A stretch of 37,763 nucleotides of DNA from Candidatus Anaerobiospirillum pullistercoris. Its GTDB lineage: Bacteria; Pseudomonadota; Gammaproteobacteria; Enterobacterales; Succinivibrionaceae. Location: positions 1 through 37,763 of the forward strand of contig DXEV01000196.1 in assembly GCA_019114785.1 (NCBI GenBank), written 5' to 3'. Position 1 is the stretch's first letter. Each line of letters begins with the position of its first letter. The position numbers and the translations under genes are program-made. Positions 9,573-18,490 of this stretch are shown one piece after another. Below the pieces are notes generated by a model. That model worked only from the letters and a program-made list of their open reading frames with translations. It was not told the DNA's origin and ran no database searches.

Positions 9573-10736
9573 ATGAACGATTTCACTTTCTGCACTCCAA
9601 CTAAAGTGCATTTTGGTAAGGGCAGCGTTGAGCATCTTCACGACGAAGTTTTAGCTATCGGTAAGAAGGTACTCCTTGTCTATGGCGGTAGCTCCATTAA
9701 GCGCTCTGGCCTCTATGATAAGGTTAAGGCAGCCTTAAGCGATTGCGAGATCTACGAGCAGGCTGGAGTGGAACCAAATCCACGTGTAACTTCGGTGCGT
9801 GCAGGTGCCCAGCAATGCAAGCAGCACGATATTGATGTGGTGTTAGCTGTAGGCGGTGGCTCGGTTTTAGATTGTGCCAAGGCGATCTGTGCTGCTGCTT
9901 GTTACGACGGTGATGCTTGGGATCTGGTGCTGGATAATTCCAAGGTCACAAAGGCTTTGCCTTTGATCACTGTCTTGACCTTATCTGCTACTGGTTCTGA
10001 GTTCGATGCTGCTGCTGTGATCTCGAATTTAGACACCAATGAGAAGCTGCCATTAATTAATCCTCTGCTCTATCCACGCGTTTCTTTGCTGGATCCTGAG
10101 CTCACCTTCTCGGTGCCAAAGAACCAAACCGCTGCTGGTGCTGCTGACATGATGTCTCATATTTTTGAGCAGTACTTTGCCAGTGAGACCAATCTGATCT
10201 CTGATGGCATTTGCGAGACCATTCTGCGTACCGTGATTGCTTGCGCACCTCGTGCTATTGCAGACCCTAACGACTATGAGGCTCGCTCGCAGTTGATGTG
10301 GGCCAGTTCGTTGGCTTGCAATGGCTGGTGCAGCTTAGGAAATGGCATTATGCCATGGCCTTGCCATGCCATGGAGCATGAGGTGTCGGCCTATTACGAC
10401 ATTACACACGGTGTGGGTTTGGCTATTCTGACCCCTCACCTGATGCGCTACTCGCTCAATGAGCAAACGGTTGAGCGTTTCTGCCACTATGGCAAGGCCG
10501 TGTTTGGCATGAGCGACGAGTCGGATCGTATGGCTATGGCTAATAAGGCTATCGACAAGACTGAGGAGTTCTTCACCTCTATCGGCTTGCCTAATAATCT
10601 GACTGCCTTAGGTATTGATGATAAGAACATCGATGCCATGGCCGAGCATGCAGTTGCTCATAATCCTGTTTTAGGCCAGTGCATGCGTCCATTGTCCTTA
10701 GAGGACGTGAAGCAGATTTTCCGCAATAGCCTCTAA
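9573..10736 (+). CDS. Iron-containing alcohol dehydrogenase, YqhD/butanol-dehydrogenase type
   Basis: 387-aa group III dehydrogenase that reduces aldehydes with NAD(P)H in the cytoplasm, probably in fermentation or aldehyde detoxification. The N-terminal Rossmann-like part has YGGSSIKRSG near 38-47 and GGGSVLDCAKA near 94-104. The metal site residues are visible: Asp and His in AADMMSHIFEQY (about 195-206), and two His in WPCHAMEHEVSAYYDITHGVGLA (about 262-284). Length is normal for the family. No good ribosome binding site precedes the ATG. Two hairpins follow the stop codon, consistent with a monocistronic unit. The sequence does not tell butanol dehydrogenase from a YqhD-type broad aldehyde reductase. 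Confidence 0.92.
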   Translation: MNDFTFCTPTKVHFGKGSVEHLHDEVLAIGKKVLLVYGGSSIKRSGLYDKVKAALSDCEIYEQAGVEPNPRVTSVRAGAQQCKQHDIDVVLAVGGGSVLDCAKAICAAACYDGDAWDLVLDNSKVTKALPLITVLTLSATGSEFDAAAVISNLDTNEKLPLINPLLYPRVSLLDPELTFSVPKNQTAAGAADMMSHIFEQYFASETNLISDGICETILRTVIACAPRAIADPNDYEARSQLMWASSLACNGWCSLGNGIMPWPCHAMEHEVSAYYDITHGVGLAILTPHLMRYSLNEQTVERFCHYGKAVFGMSDESDRMAMANKAIDKTEEFFTSIGLPNNLTALGIDDKNIDAMAEHAVAHNPVLGQCMRPLSLEDVKQIFRNSL

Positions 10737-10761
10737 AACCAGATAGGCTTTGCTTTGTATT

Positions 10762-10816
10762 GCCCCAGCAGTAGCTGTTGGGGCGCTCTGAGCACGGCTT
10801 TAGCGCGTGCTCAGAG
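10762..10816 (+). terminator. Two adjacent hairpins after the alcohol dehydrogenase gene
   Basis: GCCCCAGCAG (10762-10771) pairs with CTGTTGGGGC (10775-10784). Directly after it CTCTGAGCACG (10786-10796) pairs perfectly with CGTGCTCAGAG (10806-10816). Neither has a long U-run. They mark the 3' end of the gene and could stabilise its mRNA or assist termination. Confidence 0.55.
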
Positions 10817-10926
10817 TATAACCACCCTGATTCTTGGCTCCCCTCACCCAATTCCCCCTTAGTGTTCTCGATTATTGCCTTGTAGCTCGCAGAATCTGCC
10901 TTCGCTTAGATTTTGCCCATACCTTT

Positions 10927-10954
10927 AGCAAGCGCCTTGTAGCAAGCGTCTTGT
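10927..10954. repeat. Two tandem 14-bp repeats
   Basis: AGCAAGCGCCTTGT is followed at once by AGCAAGCGTCTTGT, one base different. Function unknown; intergenic. Nearby, CGTATAGTCGC occurs at about 11004 and 11058, with the inverse ACTATACGCG near 11152. Confidence 0.6.
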
Positions 10955-11305
10955 TTGCTTGTGCTTGCCCCTCCATAGTCCTCCAGCTCCCTCATAAAGA
11001 TCCGTATAGTCGCAAATTGGTGCTAAAGCCTATGTTTAAGGCATTTTGCACAAAAATGCGTATAGTCGCCTCACACCATTAGTGAACTTGTTGTTTTGGA
11101 GAAAGGGTGCGTACTTTTATTTTTTGCAGTGGTTTAGTGATTTTTGTGAAAAACTATACGCGATTACTATTAATTACGTGTATTTATTTTTAAAAATAAA
11201 ATTTTTTGCAAAATCAAGACTAATGGCGATAAATCTGTAAATATAATTACACTGACATTTGTGCCCTATTGTTGGTGTATACCTAGTGTTAATTTAGTAT
11301 GAATC

Positions 11306-11333
11306 TTGATAACAAGAATAAAATCTGTATAAT
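11306..11333 (+). promoter_or_regulatory. Strong sigma-70-type promoter
   Basis: TTGATA (11306-11311), a 16-bp spacer and TATAAT (11328-11333) are close to consensus. The next real gene on this strand, yigZ, starts 460 bases downstream. The transcript would therefore begin with a long leader or a separate small RNA. Confidence 0.65.
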
Positions 11334-11339
11334 AGGAGC

Positions 11340-11690
11340 CATCACAAACCTAGTATGTTAGGAGAGGGTGGGCTTTCTCCCCGAAAAAGCGTTTATGCTA
11401 CAAATGCTCGGATCGGAATAGCACGTGAAATCGATAAGCGTGTGCACTAGGCACGTATTGGTGAAAGTCCGCTCTCTGCCTCAAATTCTCTTAAGAGCTT
11501 CCCTTGCTGCCAAACCTCGTGGTTTATGGCCTCATGTTCGGAAGCAGTCTTCGTTTTACCTGTTCCCGTTTCCGTCCCCTGTACCTTGCCGATTATTGGC
11601 TGATTCCTGAAAAAGCGTCCTTGGTTCCCATTTTGGTCTTGGTTCCTAATGGCTTAGCCTGCTGTTGTGCGTATACCGCGCAAGTTTTGG
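11340..11690 (+). ncRNA. Possible non-coding transcript or leader upstream of yigZ
   Basis: About 350 bases downstream of a strong promoter with no credible gene. It contains short complementary segments such as GGAGA/TCTCC around 11360-11379 and GTGC/GCAC around 11441-11453, and a GGTGAAAGTCC stretch at 11460-11470. It does not match tmRNA, 6S RNA or RNase P RNA as I know them. Low confidence; the region may simply be 5' untranslated. Confidence 0.2.
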
Positions 11691-11700
11691 TGTTGGGCGC

Positions 11701-11706
11701 TATAAT
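11701..11706 (+). promoter_or_regulatory. -10 box nearest to yigZ
   Basis: TATAAT preceded by GCGC, about 89 bases before the yigZ start. The -35 region is poor. A similar GCGCTATAAT occurs at 17290-17299 before the DUF3737 gene. Confidence 0.45.
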
Positions 11707-11794
11707 GAAAAACTAAGTTGCCTTGGTGCGCATATGGTGCGCTAAGTGCGAGGATGGAGCTCTGCATCTTGTGCAGATTGCGTTGAGGTGAGTA

Positions 11795-12529
11795 ATGGCG
11801 AAAGCCAAGGATAAGAAAACAGGAACTAAGGCCCAAGAGAGCGCCTCCAAGGATCAGAGCGGTACTGATTCCGTCTCTTTAACCACCGGAGGTGGTGTGA
11901 TCGCTGCCGACAGCTATTTAGTGCCTGATTTAAAGACAGGTCAGTGTCATGAGCATGAGATTGTGATCAAGCGTAGTCGCTTTATCACCAGTATTGGCCA
12001 TACTTCTTCGGTAGAAGAGGCTAAGGACTTTATTGCCATGATCACTGAGCGCTATGCTGATGCCCGTCACAACTGCTTTGCCTTTAATGCCACTGCTCCA
12101 AACTCCACAGCTTTTTGTGGTTGCTCAGATGATGGTGAGCCTAAAGGTACGGCCGGTCAGCCTATGCTCAATGTGGTCTTGCATTGTGGGGTGGGCGAGC
12201 TCACTGCTGTTGTTACACGTTATTTTGGTGGTATTTTGCTGGGAACTGGTGGTTTAGTGAAGGCCTATCAAGGCTCAGTTAAAGAAGCCTTAGAGACGCT
12301 GCCAACATGTGAGCGTATGATTTCAGCCTATCTCACTATTGGCCTTGAGCACCGTTATTTGCCTAAGCTCATGCACATTCTGCCTCGTTATCGCGCTTCA
12401 GTGGAAAAGGAAAACTTTGCTGAGATCGCTTATTTAGATCTGCGTTTGCCGCAGCATGAGGCCGAGCCTTTGTTGCGTGAGCTCAGTGATCTCACCAAAG
12501 GTGGTTTAAGAGTTATTGCTCAGCGCTGA
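11795..12529 (+). CDS. yigZ: YigZ/IMPACT family protein
   Basis: 244-aa member of the YigZ (UPF0029/IMPACT) family. The conserved core is clear: IKRSRFITSIGHTSSVEEAKDFI, then HNCFAF, the CSDDGEPKGTAGQPML block and the VTRYFGGILLGTGGLVKAY block, followed by a C-terminal ferredoxin-like domain. The first ~50 residues (Lys/Ser/Thr-rich) are an extension not usual in YigZ. The bacterial function is poorly defined; eukaryotic IMPACT acts on the Gcn2 translation-control pathway. GAGGTGA lies just upstream of the ATG. An inverted repeat follows at 12625. It is transcribed in the same direction as the acyltransferase gene 149 bases later but is probably separate. Confidence 0.9.
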   Translation: MAKAKDKKTGTKAQESASKDQSGTDSVSLTTGGGVIAADSYLVPDLKTGQCHEHEIVIKRSRFITSIGHTSSVEEAKDFIAMITERYADARHNCFAFNATAPNSTAFCGCSDDGEPKGTAGQPMLNVVLHCGVGELTAVVTRYFGGILLGTGGLVKAYQGSVKEALETLPTCERMISAYLTIGLEHRYLPKLMHILPRYRASVEKENFAEIAYLDLRLPQHEAEPLLRELSDLTKGGLRVIAQR

Positions 12530-12624
12530 GCAATGGTGATGGATGGGGTGAGCAGAGAGAAGCCCTAAAAGAAGAGACTTTCATAACTGGAAACCACGAG
12601 GTCTAGTTGTGTAAGAAAACGCTT

Positions 12625-12644
12625 AGGCACCAAAAGCGGTGCCT
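12625..12644 (+). terminator. Hairpin between yigZ and the acyltransferase gene
   Basis: AGGCACC (12625-12631) and GGTGCCT (12638-12644) form a perfect 7-bp stem with loop AAAAGC. There is no U-run, so it is only a weak terminator candidate; it lies 34 bases before the next start codon. Confidence 0.4.
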
Positions 12645-12677
12645 TAAAGTGATCTGTCGGCTGTGTCGGGGACGTAT

Positions 12678-14879
12678 ATGGCTAAAGCCTTAAGAGCGGA
12701 CATTACAGGTTTACGTGCAGTGGCTGTGCTGGCTGTGACTTTATACCACCTAGCTCACGTGCTCCTGCCTGATGTGAAATGGTTCCACGGTGGTTTCCTT
12801 GGCGTGGATATCTTTTTCGTGATCTCCGGTTACCTCATGACCATGATCATCATGCAGGGACTGGAGCGCGAGCGTTTTAGCCTTTTAGATTTCTATAAGC
12901 GCCGTGCCAAGCGTATTTGTCCTGCCCTTTTTGTCACTGTCCTCTGTTTTGTAGGATTAGCTGTTCTCTTGGTAGGAACATCGGATCTGGTGCGTCTGTG
13001 CAATGAGGGCTTATACGCCTTACTCTTTGTCTCCAACATCTACTTTGCTCAGAAGACCGATTACTTTGGTAATAGTGCCTTAGATCAGGCTTTCCTGCAC
13101 ACGTGGTCGCTCTCGGTAGAGTGGCAGTTCTATATTTTCTACCCACTGATCTTAATGGCTTTGCGCCGCTTCTTAGTGGAGCAGCGCTACATTGCCCGCA
13201 TTCTCTTTATCGTCACCTTTCTGTCCTTTGGCTTTGGTTGCTACTACTCGTTGGTTTCGCCGCAGGCTGCTTATTATGTGCTGCCATCTCGTGCTTTTGA
13301 GCTCTTAGTGGGAGCTATGGCTTATTTCTACCCACTATCGAGCCTAAAGCAAGAGGCTTTACTTTACCTGCAAGAGTGGCATGAGGTACCTGAGAAATGG
13401 AAAGAAGAGGCAGCCAATCTTGCTGGTAAAAGACAGAAAGAGTCCGATGGCTGGATTGAGGATCAGTTTTTAGGTTACATGCCGCGTCGGCGCTGGGGCG
13501 TGCTGATTGCCTTCTATCGCTTTTGCTTAAAGCTGCATCCAATGACTTTAGAAATCATTGGTTTGCTCTTGATTGCTGCTTCGCTGGTGTTAGTGGACGA
13601 TGCCAATGGGTGGCCACATCCTAGTGCTTTCTTCCCATTGTTTGGCACATATCTGTGTATTGCTGCCAATAACCAGCATACCGTATTGCGCTGGAAGCCA
13701 ATTCAGCTGCTCGGACTATGGTCATATGCGATCTACTTAGTGCACTGGCCTCTCTTAGTTTTTGTCACCAAACTGGGTTTTACTCCACGTTACATCGATT
13801 TGCTGCTGCCAATTTTGTTGATGGGCATTATCCTGCACTACGGTATTGAGCGGCGGCGTAACTACGGTTATATCTTTTTAGGCTTGTATGCAGTCGCAGG
13901 GGCAATGTGCTGGTATTTAAGTTACTCCAAGGCCACCTTTAGACTGCAATATGATGTGACCCGCTATGCTCAGTATGGTGGTCATACCGTGCCATTCAAT
14001 GGTGAGATCAATTCTATTGGAGATCTGTCTCGTAAGCCTGATTTTATTCTGATTGGTGACAGCTTTGCCCGCCACTACACCTTAGACCTCATTGATCGTG
14101 GATTGCATGTGGTCACAGTCTTCCGTGATGGCTGTTACTCTTTTGCCAACTACGTCAATGTACGTCCTGAGGGAGTGGTAGATCAGCAATGTGCTTTGCG
14201 CTATCAAGTAGCAAAAGTCGCCTTAGAGCGCTATCCAGATCTGCCTGTGGTTGTAGCTCAAGATTGGCCACGCTACCATGCACGACTACTGCGTCGCTCG
14301 GATCATCACAACGTAGAGCTCAGTAAATTTGCTGCTGCCTTAAGACAGGATCTCATTTCTCTGTCTCAGGATTTTGCGCCGCATAAGGTTTACGTTATAG
14401 GCACTCCACGCCAGACTATTTTCGATATTGGTAGTACCTGCATGTATCTGCATGCTTTAGACAATCCTTTTAGCCAGTTGTTAGGTAAGTACTTCACCTG
14501 CAAACGCACCATGGAATTGCGCGATATCGAGTTGAATCAGGTAATTGAGCACGTGGTGGAAGAGTTACCAGAGCCAAATCCACATGAGTGGTTAGACGGC
14601 CGCTCGCGAGTCGCGGATGTTAAATACATCGATCCAAACGAAGCTATCTGCGTCAATGGGCATTGTGAGATCTTGGTGGGCGCATATGTGCCAGTGTTCC
14701 AAGATGGTCTCCATTACTCATGGGGCGGATCGGTTAAGGTTGTCTCCTATATTCTGTCGCAGATTGGTGTAGAGCAAGGACGTGTGCGTACAGAGTTTGA
14801 GGATGAGGGAATTTCACCTCAAGATAAAGCGAACCCGCTTTACGCTCCATCTGCGCATCCATTGTTGCGTGTCGAATAA
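12678..14879 (+). CDS. OafA/YrhL-type membrane acyltransferase with SGNH domain
   Basis: About 733-aa inner-membrane O-acyltransferase, expected to add acetyl groups to lipopolysaccharide, O-antigen or another surface glycan. The N-terminal acyltransferase-3 domain has LRADITGLRAVAVLAVTLYHLAH with the catalytic His, the GGFLGVDIFFVISGYLM block, KRAKRICPALF and SVEWQFYIFYPL. About ten membrane segments follow, interrupted near residues 225-275 by a charged insert. The C-terminal part from about residue 455 is an SGNH-hydrolase-like domain beginning with FILIGDSFARHY. ATG 12678 is preferred over GTG 12663 because GGGGA lies 5 bases upstream. No polysaccharide genes adjoin, so the acceptor is unknown. 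Confidence 0.9.
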   Translation: MAKALRADITGLRAVAVLAVTLYHLAHVLLPDVKWFHGGFLGVDIFFVISGYLMTMIIMQGLERERFSLLDFYKRRAKRICPALFVTVLCFVGLAVLLVGTSDLVRLCNEGLYALLFVSNIYFAQKTDYFGNSALDQAFLHTWSLSVEWQFYIFYPLILMALRRFLVEQRYIARILFIVTFLSFGFGCYYSLVSPQAAYYVLPSRAFELLVGAMAYFYPLSSLKQEALLYLQEWHEVPEKWKEEAANLAGKRQKESDGWIEDQFLGYMPRRRWGVLIAFYRFCLKLHPMTLEIIGLLLIAASLVLVDDANGWPHPSAFFPLFGTYLCIAANNQHTVLRWKPIQLLGLWSYAIYLVHWPLLVFVTKLGFTPRYIDLLLPILLMGIILHYGIERRRNYGYIFLGLYAVAGAMCWYLSYSKATFRLQYDVTRYAQYGGHTVPFNGEINSIGDLSRKPDFILIGDSFARHYTLDLIDRGLHVVTVFRDGCYSFANYVNVRPEGVVDQQCALRYQVAKVALERYPDLPVVVAQDWPRYHARLLRRSDHHNVELSKFAAALRQDLISLSQDFAPHKVYVIGTPRQTIFDIGSTCMYLHALDNPFSQLLGKYFTCKRTMELRDIELNQVIEHVVEELPEPNPHEWLDGRSRVADVKYIDPNEAICVNGHCEILVGAYVPVFQDGLHYSWGGSVKVVSYILSQIGVEQGRVRTEFEDEGISPQDKANPLYAPSAHPLLRVE

Positions 14880-15089
14880 AGGAAAATGAGCTGGTGTGAT
14901 GGCGTGTGCGCAGGTGAGTTGTCTGGTTGCCTGCATGCGCCTTGAGAGCCTTTGGTTTACCGTGATCTGATTTGACCATGGCTGTATAGCATTCGCTCTT
15001 GCTGTAGCGGGAGCGTGTACTCTAGGCCAGATTAGAAGAGAACGGGGACGGTGCGGCGATGTTGTTGCCTATCTGGCTGTTGAGCCTAT

Positions 15090-15115
15090 CTGGCTGTTGC
15101 GCTTGGAACAGCCAG
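15090..15115 (-). terminator. Hairpin downstream of mntP
   Basis: CTGGCTGTT (15090-15098) pairs perfectly with AACAGCCAG (15107-15115). No U-run follows on the minus strand. The stem base lies in a short direct repeat, CCTATCTGGCTGTTG, whose other copy is just to the left. Confidence 0.45.
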
Positions 15116-15149
15116 ACTGAGGAAGGAACGATAAGGTATTAGTGGGAAA

Positions 15150-15779
15150 TTAGATCAGACCAGCAAAAGCTTGGTGCTCTATCAGGATCTTGCAGCCAAT
15201 ACCAATCAACACCAAGGCTCCAGCGACATTAAGGATTGGATCCATACGACTGAATCTGGTGAGTGCTTGACCTAAAAAGAAGCCATTAAAAGAGCAGATT
15301 GCGCAGACCACGCCAATGATCGCAGCTGCCGTAAAAATTGTGCCTTGTAGCAGACCATAGGATACTCCCACGGCAAGAGCGTCGATCGAGGTGCCTACAG
15401 CCATAGCCAGTAGGGTAAAGAAGCCGATCTGAATGAGTTTTTGCTTAGGGTGTGCTTGGTCGTTTTTGCAGGCACACATATGCTCGCCTTCCTCTTCTTC
15501 ACCAGTAAAGGCTTCCTTGAGCATATTGAGGCCAACTCCGGCTAAGAGGATAAATGCAACCCAGTGATCGTAGGCAGCAAAGTACTTTTGAATCACGACA
15601 CCAGCAAAAAAGCCGATCACTGGCATCAGGAACTGGAAGAGGCCAAAAGCAAAAGCTACGGTAATGGCTGTCATCAAGCGCGCTTGAGCGGTAAGACGTC
15701 TTTTCCCTGAAATGATGGAGCAGACAAAAGCATCGACTGATAGGGCTAATGCGATGCCAAAAACCTCAAGCCACGACAT
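15150..15779 (-). CDS. mntP: Manganese efflux pump MntP
   Basis: 209-aa inner-membrane Mn(II) exporter of the MntP (YebN, formerly DUF204) family with six membrane segments. The N-terminus WLEVFGIALALSVDAFVCSI carries the first conserved Asp, and a second block TSIDALAVGVSYGL appears in the C-terminal half; these acidic residues form the metal path in the family. A His/Cys/Asp-containing loop (EGEHMCACKNDQ) lies in the middle. ATG 15779 is preferred over the in-frame ATG 15866 because AAAGAGGA precedes it and the protein then starts as MntP proteins do. A promoter at 15882-15910 gives a leader of about 95 nt. I looked for a yybP-ykoY manganese riboswitch in it and saw none. Confidence 0.9.
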   Translation of the reverse strand: MSWLEVFGIALALSVDAFVCSIISGKRRLTAQARLMTAITVAFAFGLFQFLMPVIGFFAGVVIQKYFAAYDHWVAFILLAGVGLNMLKEAFTGEEEEGEHMCACKNDQAHPKQKLIQIGFFTLLAMAVGTSIDALAVGVSYGLLQGTIFTAAAIIGVVCAICSFNGFFLGQALTRFSRMDPILNVAGALVLIGIGCKILIEHQAFAGLI

Positions 15780-15881
15780 GTGATTAGATCCTCTTTCCCA
15801 AAAATTATCTGATGGCCACAAATCCACAGGAGCTGACAAGCTACTGTCTTTAGTACTTACTGTCATTTTGTAGCGGCGCAG

Positions 15882-15910
15882 ATCATAGCAAAGGCTGATT
15901 CTTATCGCAA
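15882..15910 (-). promoter_or_regulatory. Sigma-70 promoter of mntP
   Basis: On the minus strand TTGCGA (15905-15910), a 17-bp spacer and TATGAT (15882-15887). The expected start of transcription is about 95 bases before the mntP start codon. Confidence 0.65.
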
Positions 15911-15934
15911 TGTGATGCCTTTGGAGCGAGCGCA

Positions 15935-15946
15935 GGGGCGGGCGCT
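15935..15946 (+). repeat. GGGGCGGGCGCT dispersed 12-mer, copy 2
   Basis: Exact copy, intergenic, about 25 bases upstream of the mntP -35 box. Confidence 0.75.
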
Positions 15947-16167
15947 GGTAACGGTAATGCCGTCTGTTGTGCGCGGATAAAATCAGGCAAATAAAGGAAA
16001 AAAATGATCATAGGCAAAGTTAGGGCATCTCTTTAAGATAGCAGCATGAAAAAGCAAGTACAGCCGTCTTCTGCCGTTTGGTGTCTTGTCGCATTGAGTT
16101 AGTCGTTCTCTAAGGCAGAAGGTTTGCCACAGGTGTGGCCGGTGAGAGAACACATGAGGGGATTTCC

Positions 16168-16923
16168 ATGAGAGCAAAGCTTTTAGCTATGGCTGTGGCT
16201 ATGTCCGGTTTTATGATGACTGCCGAGGCTGCTGATGCTACTTCTGTGAATGATGCCAAGCCAGCTGCTGTCGCCACTACCAGCACTACTGTTTTAGGTG
16301 CACGTGAGTATGCAATTACTTCGATTGCTGTTTTTACAGCCAACAACAAGCAAGACGAGCTCAAGGTGGCTTTAGGTAAGGCCTTGGATCAGGGCATGAC
16401 CGTCAATGAAATTAAAGACGTGTTAGTGCAGATGTATGCCTATTGCGGCTTCCCTCGTAGCTTAACTGCTTTAGGTACTTTCATGGCCTTAGTTGAGGAG
16501 CGCAAAGCTCAGGGAATTAACGATGAGGTAGGTCGTGAGGCCACTCCTCTGCCAGAGGGTACTAATATCCACGAGCTGGGTACTGCTACTCAGACTGAAG
16601 TTTGCGGTGGCCCTGTGAGCGGCCCTCTGTATGATTTCTGCCCAGATGCAGATCGTTACTTAAAGGATCACCTCTTTGGTGATGTGTTTGCCAGCGATCT
16701 CTTAACCCACAAGGATCGTGAGATCGCCACCATTGCTGCTTTAGCTAGTCTGCCAGCCCCAATCCAACTTAATGCCCACTACAACATCAGCATGAACGTA
16801 GGCTGGACTCCAGAGCAGTTACAGGACTTTGCTAATTACGTCGAGAAGAACGTTGGTAGTGCCGAGGGTGAAGTGGCACAGAGCGTGTTAAAGCAAGTCT
16901 TAGCTGCCAAGCAGGGTAAGTAA
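16168..16923 (+). CDS. Exported carboxymuconolactone decarboxylase-like protein
   Basis: 251-aa protein with two carboxymuconolactone decarboxylase (CMD/AhpD-like) repeats. A signal peptide is visible at residues 1-22 (MRAKLLAMAVAMSGFMMTAEA), so it is probably periplasmic, unlike most cytoplasmic CMD proteins. The first repeat holds VNEIKDVLVQMYAYCGFPRSLTAL, the second DREIATIAALASLPAPIQLNAHYNISMNVGWTPEQLQDF. The AhpD-type CxxC pair is not present; one Cys lies in the YCGFP motif. Substrate and reaction are unknown. The start is set by GAGGGG six bases before the ATG and by the signal peptide. It stands alone between a divergent mntP and the DUF3737 gene. Confidence 0.85.
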   Translation: MRAKLLAMAVAMSGFMMTAEAADATSVNDAKPAAVATTSTTVLGAREYAITSIAVFTANNKQDELKVALGKALDQGMTVNEIKDVLVQMYAYCGFPRSLTALGTFMALVEERKAQGINDEVGREATPLPEGTNIHELGTATQTEVCGGPVSGPLYDFCPDADRYLKDHLFGDVFASDLLTHKDREIATIAALASLPAPIQLNAHYNISMNVGWTPEQLQDFANYVEKNVGSAEGEVAQSVLKQVLAAKQGK

Positions 16924-17500
16924 CAGCAGTACTAAACGAACTCATTGCGGTATGAGGATAGGGTGTAGTGCGCTTACATGCCAGAGAAAGGGACTCTTTT
17001 TTGGCATGCCTTGTCAGAGGTGTTCTTTTGGCTCCATGACTTAAGTTAGCTGCGTCTTATCCTCATTTTTAACTGCTTTCGCTTCGTGCAGTATTTATCT
17101 TAGTTTGCAGGCCGCGTTTGTAGCTGATGTGGTGTTTTTTGAGGATTACCATGACTCTTTCTTGTTTCACAGAATGGGCCCTCTTGTGTTTTGCCACATC
17201 CTTGGGCTCAGTTGTCTTAATGTTAGTGCTGATGTTTCTGTTGCGTTCGCGAGAGTTTTAGCCAGAGTAAAGCGCTACATAAGAGCAAAGCGCTATAATT
17301 GCCTCGTTTTATTTGAGTCGTGTCTTTTCTGGCAAGGCTCAGTGAGCCATTTGTTTCCTGATGGTGTCTTCTGCTTAAGAATAAGCCTAATAAGGCCTCA
17401 GGTGATGGCCAAAGTTTTCTGTGTGTGTTTGGCAGGCTGTGCGCTTGCCCGAGAAGAGAAAAAGAGTACCTGTTTTTAGACAGGGCTTAAGGATCTCGAA
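16924..17500. other. Intergenic region upstream of the DUF3737 gene
   Basis: A weak hairpin, CATGCCA (16977-16983) with TGGCATG (17002-17008), may end the CMD-like transcript. The direct repeat AAAGCGCTA occurs twice, 23 bases apart, around 17269 and 17290; the second copy runs into TATAAT at 17294-17299. A frame at 17105-17479 looks non-coding. Confidence 0.45.
17294..17299 (+). promoter_or_regulatory. -10 box upstream of the DUF3737 gene
   Basis: TATAAT in the context AAAGCGCTATAAT, about 200 bases before the start codon. No consensus -35 is seen, but a repeat of AAAGCGCTA lies 23 bases upstream and could be an activator site. Confidence 0.4.
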
Positions 17501-18490
17501 ATGTCAGATATGCAAAAGATCACTCAGACTGAAGCAGAGCTTAATCCTGCTTCTCGCAGCGGTGTAGAGTCTGCACAAGCTGTAGCTGCTGAGCAACGTG
17601 TTGCCACCTCTGATGCAGGTGTAGATCTGCACCAGCGTAAGGTGATCGAAAACCAGAGCATGGATCAAGAGCGTGCTCTTTACAACACCAACAACGCTTT
17701 AGTGCGCAATTGCCATTTTGGTGGCCCTGTGGACGGTGAGTCTGCCCTCAAAGAAAGCAGTAATTTTGAGGTGGTGGATTCAGTGTTCGATATGCGCTAT
17801 GTGCTGTGGCATGACCGTAACTTTGTGCTGCGCAACGTGACCTTAAACGAGCCAACTCGTGCCCCTCTGTGGTATGACCACCATGGCCTCATTGAGGATT
17901 CTAAGCTGCACTCCATTAAGAATATCCGCGAGTGCTTGGATATTACCTTACGTCGCTGCGACATCGATAGTGATGAGTTTGGCTGGAAGTGCTCGGCTCT
18001 GACCTTAGAGGACTGTAAGTTAAACTCTGTTTATGGCTTGCTCGACAGCAAGAATGTGACTTTACATCGCGTTAACTCCACCGGTAAATATGTGTTGCAG
18101 TATGTGGAGAATGCGCTGATCGAAGACTGCACCATCGACACTAAGGACTGCCTGTGGCACGCCCGTAATGTCACCATTAAGAACAGCACTATCTCCAGTG
18201 AGTACTTGGCTTGGTATTCCGATGGCCTGACCTTCATTAATTGCAAGATAATCAGCACCCAACCACTGTGCTATTGCAAGAACTTAAAGCTCATTGATTG
18301 CACCATGGAGACCTGTGATCGTGCCTTTGAGTACTCAGACGTGGATGCTACTATCAAGGGTCACATTGAGTCGATCACCAATCCGCGCTCCGGTACCATC
18401 CGTGCTGACAGCATTGGCGAAATTATCAAGGGCAATGAGGTGATGGAGTGTAACGCCAATATCGTGCTGAACTCCACCTCTGGCCTGTAA
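17501..18490 (+). CDS. DUF3737 family right-handed beta-helix protein
   Basis: 329-aa protein of the DUF3737 family. From about residue 62 it shows regular ~20-residue coils with repeating patterns such as NALVRNCHF, NFEVVDSVF, NFVLRNVTL, ALTLEDCKL, NVTIKNSTI, LTFINCKI and LKLIDCTM, typical of a right-handed parallel beta-helix. Residues 1-50 are Ala/Glu/Gln-rich and probably flexible. No signal peptide is seen, so it is likely cytoplasmic. Its function is not known. AAGGATCT precedes the ATG at usable distance. A strong terminator follows at 18599. The gene appears monocistronic. Confidence 0.88.
   Translation: MSDMQKITQTEAELNPASRSGVESAQAVAAEQRVATSDAGVDLHQRKVIENQSMDQERALYNTNNALVRNCHFGGPVDGESALKESSNFEVVDSVFDMRYVLWHDRNFVLRNVTLNEPTRAPLWYDHHGLIEDSKLHSIKNIRECLDITLRRCDIDSDEFGWKCSALTLEDCKLNSVYGLLDSKNVTLHRVNSTGKYVLQYVENALIEDCTIDTKDCLWHARNVTIKNSTISSEYLAWYSDGLTFINCKIISTQPLCYCKNLKLIDCTMETCDRAFEYSDVDATIKGHIESITNPRSGTIRADSIGEIIKGNEVMECNANIVLNSTSGL

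Noticed and set aside
10834-11240. Two overlapping open frames after the alcohol dehydrogenase gene
   Set aside because: No ribosome binding site or protein features; they run through short tandem repeats and AT-rich intergenic DNA.
15780-15881. Possible yybP-ykoY manganese riboswitch in the mntP leader
   Set aside because: The leader is only about 95 nt and the conserved internal-loop sequences of that riboswitch were not found.
17105-17479. 124-codon open frame upstream of the DUF3737 gene
   Set aside because: It needs a TTG start, is Cys/Phe-rich without family features, and covers the predicted promoter of the next gene.
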